Positions 27,039 to 38,148 are shown, counted from the first letter of the stretch. The stretch: 64,000 nt of DNA from Dechloromonas hankyongensis (GCF_022012295.1 NZ_JAKLTN010000001.1:1054001-1118000), one strand, 5' to 3'. Numbers and translations: made by a program. The notes: generated by a model from the letters alone, not told the origin.

Positions 27039-27716
27039 ATGAAAATCCTGCTGGTCGAAGACCATCCGGAACTGTGCGAATGGGTGGCCAAATCCCTGCG
27101 CCAGTCCGGCTATGCGGTCGATATTGCCGACCGTGGCGACCATGCCGAGCACTACCTGCTGACCGGCGAATACGACGGCGTGCTGCTCGACCTGTCGCTA
27201 CCCGGCAAGGACGGGCTGGATGTGCTCAAGAGCCTGCGCGCAAGGGGTTCGCGGGTGCCGGTGCTGATTTTCACGGCGCGCGGTTCGGTCGACGAGCGGA
27301 TCAGCGGCCTCAATGCCGGCGCCGACGACTACCTGCCCAAGCCCTTCGAACTGGGCGAACTGGAAGCCCGGCTGAAAGCACTGCTTCGCCGGTCGAGCGG
27401 GCAGACGCCCGTGGTTCGCCTCGGCCGCCTGGCTTTCGATACGGTCAGCCGCCTGCCCACCGTCGACGGCCAGGCCCTGTCCCTGACGCCGCGCGAACTG
27501 GCGGTGCTCGAAGCGCTGCTCGGCCGCATCGGCCGGCCGGTGTCGCGCGATGCGCTGTTCGAAAAGGTTTTCTGCATGGAGCAGGACGCCCGGCCCGAGG
27601 CCATCGAAATCTACGTGTCGCGCCTGCGCAAGAAGCTCGAAGGCAGCGGCGTTGCGGTGACCACCGTGCGCGGCCTGGGCTACCTGGTCGACGCTGCCGG
27701 CGAGGCGGCCGCCTGA
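27039..27716 (+). CDS. OmpR-family response regulator (TctD-like)
   Basis: 225 residues. The receiver domain has the acidic pocket VEDHP, phospho-acceptor Asp51 in LLDLSLPG, the Thr/Ser in IFTARG and Lys in LPKPFE. The C-terminal winged helix carries SLTPRELAVLEALLGR and the recognition stretch AIEIYVSRLRKKLEG. It overlaps the kinase gene by one base (TGATG). Its closest characterised relatives control tricarboxylate or other organic-acid uptake genes; here the neighbours are an importer and a porin, both with a matching direct-repeat operator. Confidence 0.93.
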   Translation: MKILLVEDHPELCEWVAKSLRQSGYAVDIADRGDHAEHYLLTGEYDGVLLDLSLPGKDGLDVLKSLRARGSRVPVLIFTARGSVDERISGLNAGADDYLPKPFELGELEARLKALLRRSSGQTPVVRLGRLAFDTVSRLPTVDGQALSLTPRELAVLEALLGRIGRPVSRDALFEKVFCMEQDARPEAIEIYVSRLRKKLEGSGVAVTTVRGLGYLVDAAGEAAA

Positions 27717-29146
27717 TGCAAGGCAGCGAAGCCGAACCGGCCAGCCTGCCGCGCAAGAGCCTGAAGCGCGGGCTGGTCGTCTGGCTGGTCGGCGTGCTGT
27801 CGGCGCTGCTGCTGGTCGATGCCTGGTACAGCTACCGCGACGCGCTGGCCGCCGCCAACCAGGCCTACGACCGCTCGCTGTCGGCCTCGCTGAAGGGCAT
27901 CGCCGAGCGTATCTACGCCACGGAAAGCGAAGTGGTGGTCGATATTCCGTACTCGGCGCTCGAACTGTTCGAAGCCGGCAGTTCCGACCGCGTCTTTTAC
28001 GGCGTCACCTACCAGGGGGGCGAGCAGATCACCGGCTACGAGGGGCTGCCCCTGCCGCCCACGCTGCAGCCCAATGTCGCGGTCTTCTACGATGGCGTGT
28101 ACAACGGGCAGGCCCTGCGTCTGGGGGCCATGCTCAAGCCGCTCTACCGCACCGAATTCCCGCGGCCGGTCATCGTCATCCTCGGCGAGACGACCAATTC
28201 CCGGCAGGAGGTGGTGCAGAGCCTGTTCTTCGGCGAAGTCGGCCGCAAGGCCGTCCTCGTCGTCGTTGCCCTGGCCGTTGCCCTGCTCGCCACCCGGCGC
28301 GCCTTCAAGCCCATCGAACGCCTGGGCGGGGCCATCCGCAGCCGACTGGACGACGATCTGACGCCGATCGAGGCGAGCGAGGTGCCGCGCGAGGTGGCGC
28401 CGCTGGTCTATGCCATCAACCAGCATATGGGGCGCATCAACAAGATGGTCGAGGCCCGCCGCCGCTTCATCGCCGACGCCGCGCACCAGTTGCGCACGCC
28501 GCTCGCCGTGCTCAACACCCAGGCCGAATACGCCCTGCGCCAGCACGATGAGGCGGCCATGCGGCCGGCGGTCGAGGCCTTCCACAAGAGCCTGGGCAGC
28601 GCCATCCGGCTGACCAACCAGCTGCTGTCGCTGTCGCGGGCCGAGCCGGTCAACGGCTTGGCCCTGGCGCCGCAACCGGTGGACATGGCGGCGCTGGCCG
28701 GCGACATGGTGGTCGAGTTGCTGCCGCTGGCGGCGCGCAAGCACATCGACCTCGGCGTCGAAGGCATGGCCGCCGGTTGCGGCGCGGCGACGGTGTCCGG
28801 GCAGGCGGTGCTGCTGCGCGAACTGATCGCCAACCTGATCGACAATGCCATCCGCTACACGCCAGAAGGCGGGCTGGTGACGGTCGGCGTGGCCTGCGAG
28901 GACAGTGGGGAGGGGGCGGCCACGGTGGTGCTGACGGTGACTGATAACGGCCCGGGTATTCCGGCGAGCGAGCGCGAAAGGGTCTTCCTGCGCTTTTTCC
29001 GGCTCGATGCCGGCGATCATCAGGGCAGCGGCCTGGGGCTGTCCATCGTGCGTGAAATCGTCCATGGCCACGCCGGCGAAATTGCGCTGGACGACGCCCC
29101 GGACGGGCGCGGCTTGCGCGTGGTGGTGCGCTTGCCGGCGGCCTGA
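27716..29146 (+). CDS. Sensor histidine kinase (TctE-like)
   Basis: 476 residues from ATG 27716 within the regulator's stop. Membrane helix 1 lies near residues 19-38, then a periplasmic sensor of about 145 residues (2CSK_N type, with VFYGVTYQGGEQITGYEGLP), then helix 2 near 183-200. The HisKA phospho-acceptor is His257 in DAAHQLRTPLAVL. The ATPase domain shows NLIDNAIRYTPEGG, DNGPGIP and GSGLGLSIV. It senses an external solute, probably an organic acid, and phosphorylates the upstream regulator. Confidence 0.93.
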   Translation: MQGSEAEPASLPRKSLKRGLVVWLVGVLSALLLVDAWYSYRDALAAANQAYDRSLSASLKGIAERIYATESEVVVDIPYSALELFEAGSSDRVFYGVTYQGGEQITGYEGLPLPPTLQPNVAVFYDGVYNGQALRLGAMLKPLYRTEFPRPVIVILGETTNSRQEVVQSLFFGEVGRKAVLVVVALAVALLATRRAFKPIERLGGAIRSRLDDDLTPIEASEVPREVAPLVYAINQHMGRINKMVEARRRFIADAAHQLRTPLAVLNTQAEYALRQHDEAAMRPAVEAFHKSLGSAIRLTNQLLSLSRAEPVNGLALAPQPVDMAALAGDMVVELLPLAARKHIDLGVEGMAAGCGAATVSGQAVLLRELIANLIDNAIRYTPEGGLVTVGVACEDSGEGAATVVLTVTDNGPGIPASERERVFLRFFRLDAGDHQGSGLGLSIVREIVHGHAGEIALDDAPDGRGLRVVVRLPAA

Positions 29147-29160
29147 GCCGCTACTTCTGG

Positions 29161-29754
29161 CTACTTCTTCTTGCTGCCGATCTTCGATTCCTGGCCGGCC
29201 ATCAGGCGCTGGATGTTCTGCCAATGCTTGCCGATCAGCGCCATGCCGAGGACGCCAACGACAAGGGTCTGGTTGGTGGCGCCGTGCATCAGCACGGCGA
29301 TGACCGGCGCGGCGGCGGCGGCGACCAGGGCGGCGAGCGAGGAATAGCGCGAGACGTAGGCGACGAGCAGCCAGGTGCCGGCGACGGCGAGGCCTAGCAC
29401 CGGGTCGAGGGCGAGCAGCACGCCGGCGGCGGTGGCGACGCCCTTGCCGCCCTTGAACTTGAGGAAAATCGGGTAGAGGTGGCCGACGAAGACGGCCAGC
29501 GCGACGAGGCCGATCATCGTGTCGCTGAACCCCATCTGCCGGGCGACGATGACGGCGACCGCGCCTTTCAGCGCATCGCCGATCAGGGTCATCAGCGCCG
29601 CCTTCTTGTTGCCGCTGCGCAACACATTGGTCGCCCCCGGGTTGCCCGAGCCGTAAGTGCGCGGGTCGGCCAGTCCGAAGACCTTCGACGAAATCATCGC
29701 AAAGGGAACAGAACCGAGCAGGTAGGCGGCAATCAGGGCGAGGGCGTTTTGCAT
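29161..29754 (-). CDS. plsY: Acyl-phosphate:glycerol-3-phosphate acyltransferase
   Basis: 197 residues with about five membrane helices. All three PlsY active-site loops are visible: LLGSVPFA, GSGNPGATNVLRSG and FKGGKGVATAAG. It acylates glycerol 3-phosphate using acyl phosphate, the first membrane step of phospholipid synthesis. It ends 14 bases from the convergent kinase gene. It is divergent from folB, a common arrangement in betaproteobacteria. The Lys-rich end (SKIGSKKK) is cytoplasmic. Confidence 0.97.
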   Translation of the reverse strand: MQNALALIAAYLLGSVPFAMISSKVFGLADPRTYGSGNPGATNVLRSGNKKAALMTLIGDALKGAVAVIVARQMGFSDTMIGLVALAVFVGHLYPIFLKFKGGKGVATAAGVLLALDPVLGLAVAGTWLLVAYVSRYSSLAALVAAAAAPVIAVLMHGATNQTLVVGVLGMALIGKHWQNIQRLMAGQESKIGSKKK

Positions 29755-29822
29755 GGGGGGAATTTGAACTCTAGGGGTACAATCGCGGCGAATTTTACAC
29801 CTCAGCAGCGGTCGACCGCCCC

Positions 29823-30173
29823 ATGGACATCATTTTCATCGAAGAACTGCGCGCCGAAACGTGGATAGGCATCTATCCGCGCGAAAAGGCCATGGCCCAG
29901 ACGGTCGAAATATCGCTGCAGATCGGGGTGTCCACCACGTCGGCCGGGGCCAGCGACGACATCCGCGATACCGTCGACTATGCTGTGGTCGTCGAGCGCC
30001 TGCGCAAGGATCTGGCGGCCAGCCATTTCAATCTGCTGGAAAAGCTGACCGAGCACATCGCGACCTTCCTGCTCGAGAATTTTGCCGCCCAGTGGGTGCG
30101 CGTCTCGGTCGCCAAGCTGGGCATGATGCCGGGCGTCAAGCGCGTCGGCGTGATCATCGAACGCTCGATCTGA
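29823..30173 (+). CDS. folB: Dihydroneopterin aldolase
   Basis: 116 residues, a single T-fold domain. The start MDIIFIEELRAETWIGIYPREK carries the substrate-contact Tyr and the conserved Glu/Lys region, and DTVDYAVVVERL and LLEKLTEHIA are the family helices. It converts dihydroneopterin to hydroxymethyl-dihydropterin and glycolaldehyde in folate synthesis. It is followed by a terminator shared with the convergent CBS gene. Confidence 0.96.
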   Translation: MDIIFIEELRAETWIGIYPREKAMAQTVEISLQIGVSTTSAGASDDIRDTVDYAVVVERLRKDLAASHFNLLEKLTEHIATFLLENFAAQWVRVSVAKLGMMPGVKRVGVIIERSI

Positions 30174-30178
30174 GGGCA

Positions 30179-30206
30179 ACAAAAAAGCCGGACTGATCCG
30201 GCTTTG
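30179..30206. terminator. Bidirectional terminator between folB and the CBS gene
   Basis: AAAAAAGCCGGA, loop CTGA, TCCGGCTTT forms a stem flanked by A and T runs, so it can end transcripts from both sides. Confidence 0.85.
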
Positions 30207-30233
30207 CAGGCATGTAGTTGGTAACGGAACGGG

Positions 30234-30674
30234 TCAGAGAATGACCGCCAACTCCTCGCGATGTTCCAGTTCCTGGCGGAAGTCGCACATTTCCAGGCCG
30301 AGCGCGTCGCGCGCCGACACTACGCCGATCGGGCGACCGTCTTCGAGCACGACGGGCAGATGGCGGAATCCCCCTTCGTACATCAGGTGTAGAGCGTGGC
30401 TGAATAGCTTGTCGGGACCGGTCGTCTGCGGATTGGCAGTCATCACCGAATGAATCGGCGTACTGTCGGCATCAAGGCCGGCGGCCAGCACCTTGAATGC
30501 CAGGTCGCGTTCCGTGCAGATGCCGAGCAGGGTTCCGTCGTCCGGCGAAACGATGAGCACGGCACCATCGCTGTTGTCGCGCATGTGGGCGGCCACCGCC
30601 CGGACGCTCTTCTCCGGTGTGGTGGTCAGGAATTGACGATTCTGAATAACCGTGATTACGGCACGATGCGGCAT
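30234..30674 (-). CDS. Two-CBS-domain protein
   Basis: 146 residues from ATG 30674, chosen for its AAGGAGACGAACC ribosome site. Two tandem CBS domains are seen: VRAVAAHMRDNSDGAVLIVSPDDGTLLG..TERDLAFKV and LFSHALHLMYEGGFRHLPVVLEDGRPIGVVSARD. Such a pair binds adenine nucleotides and senses energy state. No catalytic domain is attached. The C-terminal acidic helix (RQELEHREEL) is characteristic of a proteobacterial subgroup. Partner unknown. Confidence 0.9.
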   Translation of the reverse strand: MPHRAVITVIQNRQFLTTTPEKSVRAVAAHMRDNSDGAVLIVSPDDGTLLGICTERDLAFKVLAAGLDADSTPIHSVMTANPQTTGPDKLFSHALHLMYEGGFRHLPVVLEDGRPIGVVSARDALGLEMCDFRQELEHREELAVIL

Positions 30675-30778
30675 GGTTCGTCTCCTTGGTTGGGGTAGGG
30701 CCGAAGTGAGAGACAAACGCTGTTTGACAAAGTTCGCGCCAATGAACGCGCATTTGACCGCGCTCGGCAGCCAGGCTG

Positions 30779-31267
30779 CTAGCGCAGCGCGGCCTCGACG
30801 ACCTTGGGCTGCAGCACGCGCAGGATGTCGTGCGGGTGGATGCCGACCAGGAAGCCACGCCGACCGCCGTTGATGTAGATCAGCGGCAGGTCGAGGATGG
30901 TCTTTTCGACATGCACCGGCATCGCTTTCTTGGTGCCGAACGGGCTGGTGCCGCCGACCAGGAAGCCGGTGTGGCGGTTGGCGACCTCCGGCTTGCACGG
31001 CTCGATTTTCTTGCAGCCGACCTGGCGCGCCAGTTCCTTGGTCGATACCTTGCAGTCGCCGTGCATCAGCACGATCAGCGGCTTGGCGTTCTCGTCCTCG
31101 AAAACCAGCGTCTTGACCACGGCGTGCTCGTCGACATTCAGTTCGCGGGCCGAAACCTTGGTTCCGCCATGTTCCTCGTAGGCGTACAGATGGGTCGAGA
31201 AAGGGACTTTGTGAGCCTTGAGGAATTTGGTGGCCTGGGTTTCGGGGGCGTGTTCTGTTTTGCTCAT
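30779..31267 (-). CDS. ybaK: Cys-tRNA(Pro)/Cys-tRNA deacylase
   Basis: 162 residues from ATG 31267 (MSKTEHAPETQ). The YbaK/EbsC fold is shown by FSTHLYAYEEHGGTKVSA, VVKTLVFEDENAKPLIVLMHGDCKVSTKEL with the key Lys, and GFLVGGTSPFGTKKAMPV near the C-terminus. It hydrolyses Cys mischarged on tRNA-Pro, a proofreading step. It begins 8 bases after the stop of the hybrid kinase gene. Confidence 0.93.
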   Translation of the reverse strand: MSKTEHAPETQATKFLKAHKVPFSTHLYAYEEHGGTKVSARELNVDEHAVVKTLVFEDENAKPLIVLMHGDCKVSTKELARQVGCKKIEPCKPEVANRHTGFLVGGTSPFGTKKAMPVHVEKTILDLPLIYINGGRRGFLVGIHPHDILRVLQPKVVEAALR

Positions 31268-31275
31268 GGGGGCGG

Positions 31276-33123
<1,848 letters not shown>

Positions 33124-33237
33124 GGAACGAGGGGCGGAATGAGGGGCGGTCAACGGTAACGGGAATCAATCTGGATATTGAAGGCTACCGAAGAACGGCC
33201 GTCGTGCCAACGGCCGCGTTGCGGCGCTGCCGCGCGA

Positions 33238-33450
33238 TTATGCCGAGTCCTGGCGGGCGGAGCCGGTGAGCGCGACAAGCAGGCAGAAACAGCCGAAGAC
33301 CATGCCGCCGATGCCGATCTGCAGAACGGTGACGATCTCGAAACCAGCGAACCAGTGCATGCCGGCCAGCCGCGCCAAGCCGGCGACGAGGCACAGCAGG
33401 AAGCCGATGAACCCGGCCAGGCGGCCGAGCGGGAGCAGAGTGGCATTCAT
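33238..33450 (-). CDS. 70-residue two-helix membrane protein
   Basis: Two hydrophobic stretches (LAGFIGFLLCLVAGLARLA near 9-27 and VTVLQIGIGGMVFGCFCLLVAL near 40-61) are joined by a short polar loop MHWFAGFE. It ends TGSARQDSA. It contains two Cys in helix 2 and one in helix 1. No ribosome site better than GGAGTAACGCC is seen. Unknown function; it stands alone between the kinase gene and the Pro/Gly-rich protein. Confidence 0.65.
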   Translation of the reverse strand: MNATLLPLGRLAGFIGFLLCLVAGLARLAGMHWFAGFEIVTVLQIGIGGMVFGCFCLLVALTGSARQDSA

Positions 33451-33533
33451 GATGGCGTTACTCCGTCAGGGGGGGCGGTGGCCCGGGTTTCAGGGGCTGG
33501 CTCGGTTGTGTTCGGGCGGATCGATCGGGCGTC

Positions 33534-33785
33534 TTACGGGCGGGGCGGACGCGGCACCCGCGGTCCCGGCCGCAGCGGCCCGCGTGGCCCACGCGGCGGA
33601 TTGTAATGGCGGCCGCTGCGCTGCGGGCGATAGTAACCCGGCGGCGCCGGCGGGGCCGGCACGTAACCGGGGCCGGGGACGTGTCCCGGGCCGGGCACAC
33701 GTCCTGGACCGGGCAGGGCCTGGGCGGCGCCGGCGGCGAGGAGAAGCAGGGCGGAAACGACGAGGGAAAGGCTTTTGAATTTCAT
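33534..33785 (-). CDS. Exported Pro/Gly/Arg-rich small protein
   Basis: 83 residues from ATG 33785 behind AAAGGGTGACG. A signal peptide (MKFKSLSLVVSALLLLAAG, cleaved near AQA) precedes a tandem GPGxVP repeat (PGPGRVPGPGHVPGPGYVP) and then a basic tail RSGRHYNPPRGPRGPLR. The mature chain is disordered and strongly basic, like small periplasmic or surface peptides that bind anionic polymers. No known family. Confidence 0.7.
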   Translation of the reverse strand: MKFKSLSLVVSALLLLAAGAAQALPGPGRVPGPGHVPGPGYVPAPPAPPGYYRPQRSGRHYNPPRGPRGPLRPGPRVPRPPRP

Positions 33786-33894
33786 GTCGTCACCCTTTCG
33801 TGGGAGGGACTGAACAAACAGCCGGGAATCCACAGAATACGCCTTTGCGGCGGTACGGGAAATACGTCGGGATTTCCGCGTCGGCGGCCGGTTT

Positions 33895-34794
33895 TCAGCC
33901 GCGCGGGTGATGCTCGGCGTGCAGCGTCTTCAGGCGTTCGCGCGCGACATGGGTGTAAATCTGGGTCGTCGAAATATCGGCGTGGCCGAGCAGCAACTGC
34001 ACCACGCGCAGGTCGGCGCCGTGGTTGAGCAGGTGGGTGGCGAAGGCGTGGCGCAGCACGTGCGGCGACAATTTGGCCGGATCGATGCTGGCCAACAGGG
34101 CATAACGCTTGATCAGCTGCCAGAAGGCCTGGCGGGTCATGGCGCCGCCGCGGGCGGTGACGAACAGAGCGTCGCTGTGCTGGCCATTCAGGATGTCCGC
34201 ACGGGCTTCGTCCAGATAGCGTTTGATCCAGTCGATGGCCAGCTGGCCGAGCGGTACCAGGCGTTCCTTGCTGCCCTTGCCGAGGGCGCGCAGCACGCCG
34301 TCGGCGAGTGCCACCTCATGCTGCTTCAGATTGACCAGCTCGGAAACGCGCAGGCCAGTGGCGTACAGCGTTTCCAGCATGGCGCGGTCGCGCAGGCCGA
34401 GCGGGGTATCGAGATCAGGGGCGTCGAGCAGCGCTTCGACCTGCTTTTCCGACATCACCTTGGGCAGGCGCGACGGCAGGCCGGGGTTGGCCAGTTTCAG
34501 CGTCGGGTCGGCGACCAGGCGGCCGCGGCCGACCTGCCAGCGGTAGAAGCGGCGCAGCGTGGACAGGTAGCGGGCCTGCGAACTGGCCTTGGTGCGCCGC
34601 GCCAGGTGGGCGATGAACAGGGTCAGTGTCTGGTACTGGGCGTCGAGCAGAGGCTCGTGGCTGGCTTCGGCCAGCCAGCCGGCTAGCCGGCCGAGGTCGG
34701 AGCGATAGCTGTCCAGCGTCGCCTTGGCCAGGCCGTCTTCCAGCCACAAGGCGTCGCAGAAATTGTCGATTTCGGCGAGGTCAGCCGGCCGCAC
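33895..34794 (-). CDS. xerD: Site-specific tyrosine recombinase XerD
   Basis: 299 residues from GTG 34794, which gives the standard XerD length; it overlaps the ogt gene by 14 bases. The core-binding domain (LEDGLAKATLDSYRSDLGRL) is followed by the catalytic domain with Arg in ATGLRVSELV, Lys in GKGSKERLVP, HxxR in SPHVLRHAFATHLL, His in LLGHADISTT and the nucleophilic Tyr in QIYTHVARERL. With XerC it resolves chromosome dimers at dif. It is chromosomal housekeeping, not a mobile integrase. Confidence 0.96.
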   Translation of the reverse strand: MRPADLAEIDNFCDALWLEDGLAKATLDSYRSDLGRLAGWLAEASHEPLLDAQYQTLTLFIAHLARRTKASSQARYLSTLRRFYRWQVGRGRLVADPTLKLANPGLPSRLPKVMSEKQVEALLDAPDLDTPLGLRDRAMLETLYATGLRVSELVNLKQHEVALADGVLRALGKGSKERLVPLGQLAIDWIKRYLDEARADILNGQHSDALFVTARGGAMTRQAFWQLIKRYALLASIDPAKLSPHVLRHAFATHLLNHGADLRVVQLLLGHADISTTQIYTHVARERLKTLHAEHHPRG

Positions 34795-35272
34795 CGATAC
34801 CTTCGTGCTTGAGCAGCCAGCGTTTGACGTCGAGCAGGAAGCCGCCGCGCTCGCGGGCGAAGCCGCCCAGACCGCCACCAGTGGCGACCACGCGATGGCA
34901 CGGTACGACGATAGGATAGGGATTGGAGCCGCAGGCCTGGCCGACGGCGCGCGGGGCGTTTTTCAGGTTCTTCGCCACCTCGCCGTAGGTGTTGGTTTGC
35001 CCGGTCGGGATGGCTGAAATCTGTTCCCAGACACGGCGCTGGAAAGTCGTTCCGGCCGGACGCAGCGGCAGGCCGAAGGCAAAGCCCGGGTCGGCGATGT
35101 AAGCCTTGAGCTGGCGCACGGCTTCGGCAGCGAGCGGCGTCGCGGCAGCAACTTCCGGCCGTGGCTCGAGGAAATCGATGCCGGTGATTTCGTCGCTGTC
35201 GCACTGCACACCCAGGCAGAAACCGGGGGCGGCGACGATGGCCTGATAGGTCTGGTTCGGGCGAGCTTGCAT
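34781..35272 (-). CDS. ogt: Methylated-DNA-protein-cysteine methyltransferase
   Basis: 163 residues. The acceptor Cys lies in the invariant PCHRVV (near residue 128), with the DNA-binding helix GQTNTYGEVAKNL before it and NPYPIVV. It removes alkyl groups from O6-guanine in a suicide reaction. No Ada-type N-terminal domain is present, so it is the constitutive Ogt type. Its end overlaps xerD by 14 bases. Confidence 0.95.
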   Translation of the reverse strand: MQARPNQTYQAIVAAPGFCLGVQCDSDEITGIDFLEPRPEVAAATPLAAEAVRQLKAYIADPGFAFGLPLRPAGTTFQRRVWEQISAIPTGQTNTYGEVAKNLKNAPRAVGQACGSNPYPIVVPCHRVVATGGGLGGFARERGGFLLDVKRWLLKHEGIGAAG

Positions 35273-35298
35273 GGCGAAAACCTCCGCAGTGGGGTTCT

Positions 35299-36474
35299 TC
35301 AGAAGGCCGAAATCCCGGTTTGGGCCCGGCCGAGAATCAGGGCGTGCACGTCATGCGTGCCTTCGTAGGTATTGACCACTTCCAGGTTCACTAAGTGCCG
35401 TATGACGCCGAAATCGTCCGAGATGCCGTTGCCGCCCAGCATGTCGCGGGCAGTGCGGGCGATGTCGAGGGCCTTGCCGCAGGAGTTGCGCTTCATCATC
35501 GAGACGATTTCCGGCGTCGCGCTGCCGTCGTCCATCATGCGGCCGAGGCGCAGCGCGCCCTGGATGCCGAGGGTGATTTCAGTCTGCATGTCGGCGAGCT
35601 TTTTCTGCACCAGCTGGTTGGCGGCGAGCGGCTTGTCGAACTGCGTGCGGTCCAGCGTATATTGGCGGGCGGTGTGCCAGCAGGCCTCGGCGGCACCGAG
35701 CGCCCCCCAGGCGATGCCGTAGCGCGCCGAGTTCAGGCAGGTGAACGGGCCTTTCAGGCCGCTGACGCCGGGCAGCAGGTTCTCGCTCGGCACGAAGACC
35801 TCGTCCATGACGATCTCGCCGGTGACTGCGGCGCGCAGGCCGACCTTGCCGTGGATGACCGGCGCCGACAGGCCGGGCATGCCCTTGTCGAGGATGAAGC
35901 CGCGGATCGCGTTGTCGTCGTCCTTGGCCCAGACGATGAAGACATCGGCTAGCGGGGCGCTGGAAATCCAGTTCTTGCTGCCGGACAGCTTCCAGCCACC
36001 GGGCACGCTGCGGGCGCGGGTGGCCAGGCTGCCGGGGTCGGAGCCAGAATTCGGTTCGGTCAGCCCGAAGCAGCCAATCAGCTCGCCCTTGCCCAGGCGC
36101 GGCAGGTATTTCTGCTTCTGTTCTTCGGAGCCGAAGGCGTAGATGGGCAGCATGACCAGCGAGGACTGCACGCTGAGCAGCGTCCGGTAGGCCGAATCGA
36201 CGCGCTCGATTTCGCGGGCGATCAGGCCGTAGGAAACGTAGTTGAGGCCGGCGCCGCCGTATTGCGGCGGCAGCGTCGGGCCGAGCAGGCCCATGTCGCC
36301 CATTTCGCGGAAGATAGCCGGGTCGGTGGTTTCATTGCGGAAAGCGTCGCGGATGCGCGGTGCCAGCGCCTTCTGGGCGAAAGTCCGGGCGGCGTTGCGC
36401 ACCTGGCGCTCGTCGGCGGCCAGCTGGCTGTCGAGGAGCAGCGGGTCTTCCCAGTTGAAACTTGCCTTGGCCAT
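35299..36474 (-). CDS. gcdH: Glutaryl-CoA dehydrogenase
   Basis: 391 residues, an acyl-CoA dehydrogenase. FAD-binding signatures [20 protein letters not shown] and [10 protein letters not shown] are present, and the catalytic Glu lies in [22 protein letters not shown], the form found in glutaryl-CoA dehydrogenases, which oxidise and decarboxylate glutaryl-CoA to crotonyl-CoA. The pathway serves lysine, tryptophan and, in anaerobes of this lineage, aromatic-acid breakdown. It follows a terminator after proA and stands apart. The assignment within the family is strong but not absolute. Confidence 0.9.
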   Translation of the reverse strand: MAKASFNWEDPLLLDSQLAADERQVRNAARTFAQKALAPRIRDAFRNETTDPAIFREMGDMGLLGPTLPPQYGGAGLNYVSYGLIAREIERVDSAYRTLLSVQSSLVMLPIYAFGSEEQKQKYLPRLGKGELIGCFGLTEPNSGSDPGSLATRARSVPGGWKLSGSKNWISSAPLADVFIVWAKDDDNAIRGFILDKGMPGLSAPVIHGKVGLRAAVTGEIVMDEVFVPSENLLPGVSGLKGPFTCLNSARYGIAWGALGAAEACWHTARQYTLDRTQFDKPLAANQLVQKKLADMQTEITLGIQGALRLGRMMDDGSATPEIVSMMKRNSCGKALDIARTARDMLGGNGISDDFGVIRHLVNLEVVNTYEGTHDVHALILGRAQTGISAF

Positions 36475-36486
36475 GCGATTCCTCCG

Positions 36487-36516
36487 AAAAAGCGCATCCC
36501 CGCCGCAGCGGGGATG
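36487..36516 (-). terminator. Terminator after proA
   Basis: On the minus strand, CATCCCCGC, loop TGCG, GCGGGGATG is a 9-bp stem, followed by CGCTTTTTC. It lies 23 bases past the proA stop. Confidence 0.75.
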
Positions 36517-36538
36517 TGGGTTTGAAGCAAACGGGTAT

Positions 36539-37804
36539 TTAGCCGCGCACGTGTCCGTCGCCGAGCACCACCCACTTCTGGCTGGTCAGCCCTTCCAGGC
36601 CGACCGGGCCGCGGGCGTGGATCTTGTCGGTCGAGATGCCGATCTCGGCGCCAAGTCCATATTCGAAGCCATCGGCGAAGCGGGTCGAGGCATTGATCAT
36701 GACCGAGGCCGAATCGACTTCGCGCAGGAAGCGCATGGCCTTCGGGTGGTTGTCGGTGACGATGGCCTCGCTGTGGTGCGACGAGTAATGGTTGATGTGG
36801 GCGATCGCTTCGTCGATGCCGGCCACCACCTTGACCGAGATGATCGGCGCCAGGTATTCGGTGTGGTAATCCTCTTCCGTGGCGGCGACGGCGTTCGGCA
36901 CAAGGGCCTGCGTTTCGGCGCAGCCGCGGATTTCGACGCCCTTGCCGGTCAGCATGGCGGCGATGGCCGGCAGCTGGGCGGCAGCGACGGAACGGGCGAC
37001 GACCAGCGACTCGGCGGTGTTGCAGGTGCCGTAGCGCTGGGTCTTGGCGTTCTCGACGATCTTTAGGGCCTTGGCCGGATCGGCGTCGTCGTCGATATAG
37101 ACGTGGCAGTTGCCGTCCAGGTGCTGGATCATCGGTACGCGCGATTCGGCGAGCAGGCGGGCGATCAGGCCCTTGCCGCCGCGCGGCACGATGACGTCGA
37201 CGAATTCGCGCATGGTGATCAGCTCGCCGACTGCAGCGCGGTCGGTGGTGTCGATGACCTGCACCGATTCGGCGGGCAAGCCGGCGGCTTTCAGGCCTTC
37301 CTGGACAAGTGCGGCGATGGCGCGGTTGGAGCGGATGGCTTCGGAGCCGCCGCGCAGGATGGCGGCATTGCCGGACTTCAGGCACAGCGCCGCGGCGTCG
37401 GCGGTGACGTTCGGGCGGGCCTCGTAGATGATGCCGATGACGCCGAGCGGAACGCGCATCTTGCCGACCTGGATGCCGGAGGGGCGGTACTTGATGTCGG
37501 TCATTTCGCCGATCGGGTCGGCCAGCGTGGCGACCTGTTCGACGCCCTCGGCCATGCTGTCGACGCCCTTCTCGGACAGCGTCAGGCGGTCGAGTAGGGC
37601 GGTGTCGAGTCCGGCGGCGCGGGCGGCGGCGAGGTCTTCCTGGTTGGCAGCGACTAGCGCAGCTTTTTCTCGGCGAATGGCGGCGGCGATGTGCAGCAGC
37701 GCGGCGTTTTTCTCTGCGGTCGTCGCTCCGGCCAGGCGGCGCGAGGCGGCGCGGGCCTGGCGGCCGACGGTCTGCATGTATTCCTTGATATCCATCGTAG
37801 TCAT
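36539..37804 (-). CDS. proA: Gamma-glutamyl phosphate reductase
   Basis: 421 residues from ATG 37804; ATG 37795 ([14 protein letters not shown]) is an equally good family start and the frame stays open upstream without homology. The catalytic Cys lies in [13 protein letters not shown], the nucleotide-contact stretches are [21 protein letters not shown] and [12 protein letters not shown]. It reduces glutamyl phosphate to glutamate semialdehyde in proline synthesis. proB is not in this window. It is divergent from the 80-residue Cys-rich protein. Confidence 0.96.
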   Translation of the reverse strand: MTTMDIKEYMQTVGRQARAASRRLAGATTAEKNAALLHIAAAIRREKAALVAANQEDLAAARAAGLDTALLDRLTLSEKGVDSMAEGVEQVATLADPIGEMTDIKYRPSGIQVGKMRVPLGVIGIIYEARPNVTADAAALCLKSGNAAILRGGSEAIRSNRAIAALVQEGLKAAGLPAESVQVIDTTDRAAVGELITMREFVDVIVPRGGKGLIARLLAESRVPMIQHLDGNCHVYIDDDADPAKALKIVENAKTQRYGTCNTAESLVVARSVAAAQLPAIAAMLTGKGVEIRGCAETQALVPNAVAATEEDYHTEYLAPIISVKVVAGIDEAIAHINHYSSHHSEAIVTDNHPKAMRFLREVDSASVMINASTRFADGFEYGLGAEIGISTDKIHARGPVGLEGLTSQKWVVLGDGHVRG

Positions 37805-37905
37805 CGTGCTCGGTAAAGGAACATTATAGCCAGACAAATTACAGGGAACTTCCGGAACCGGGTAAACTCTTACCCGCAACGATAACAGGGCTTTCCATCG
37901 AGGAC

Positions 37906-38148
37906 ATGATGGCCGAGAAATTGATATTGCCGACCGAGGTCAAGGTCTGCGCTACGTGCAGCTACTGGGACGGCGAGCGCCACGTAGATTCCGAAATGAA
38001 GCTGGTGGTGGTTTCCGAAGAGTGCAAGGGGCAATGCCTGGTCCAGGAAATGACGAAACCTGGCCTGCACGATGTACGTCAGGAGTGTTCCTGCATCTGG
38101 GAAGACCTCGAGCCGGATGCGCCGGCCGACAAAGATAAGGACGCTTGA
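37906..38148 (+). CDS. 80-residue Cys-rich conserved hypothetical protein
   Basis: A soluble small protein with a CATCSYWDG pair, QC and EC.C pairs (Cys near 15, 18, 40, 44, 61 and 63) and an acidic tail ([14 protein letters not shown]). The Cys spacing suggests a zinc or iron-sulphur site. Start at 37906 or 37909 (adjacent ATGs) with GAGGAC before it. It is monocistronic, divergent from proA and convergent with the diguanylate cyclase gene. Unknown function. Confidence 0.75.
   Translation: MMAEKLILPTEVKVCATCSYWDGERHVDSEMKLVVVSEECKGQCLVQEMTKPGLHDVRQECSCIWEDLEPDAPADKDKDA

Noticed and set aside
25454..29146. Very long open frame (over 1200 codons) running through importer, porin and two-component genes
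   Set aside because: Only its end, 27716-29146, encodes a recognisable protein (the kinase). The rest is the mirror frame of the porin and regulator genes, as expected at high GC.
33895..34794. Tyrosine recombinase as a sign of a mobile element
   Set aside because: Length, motifs and coupling to ogt identify chromosomal XerD; no element ends are nearby.
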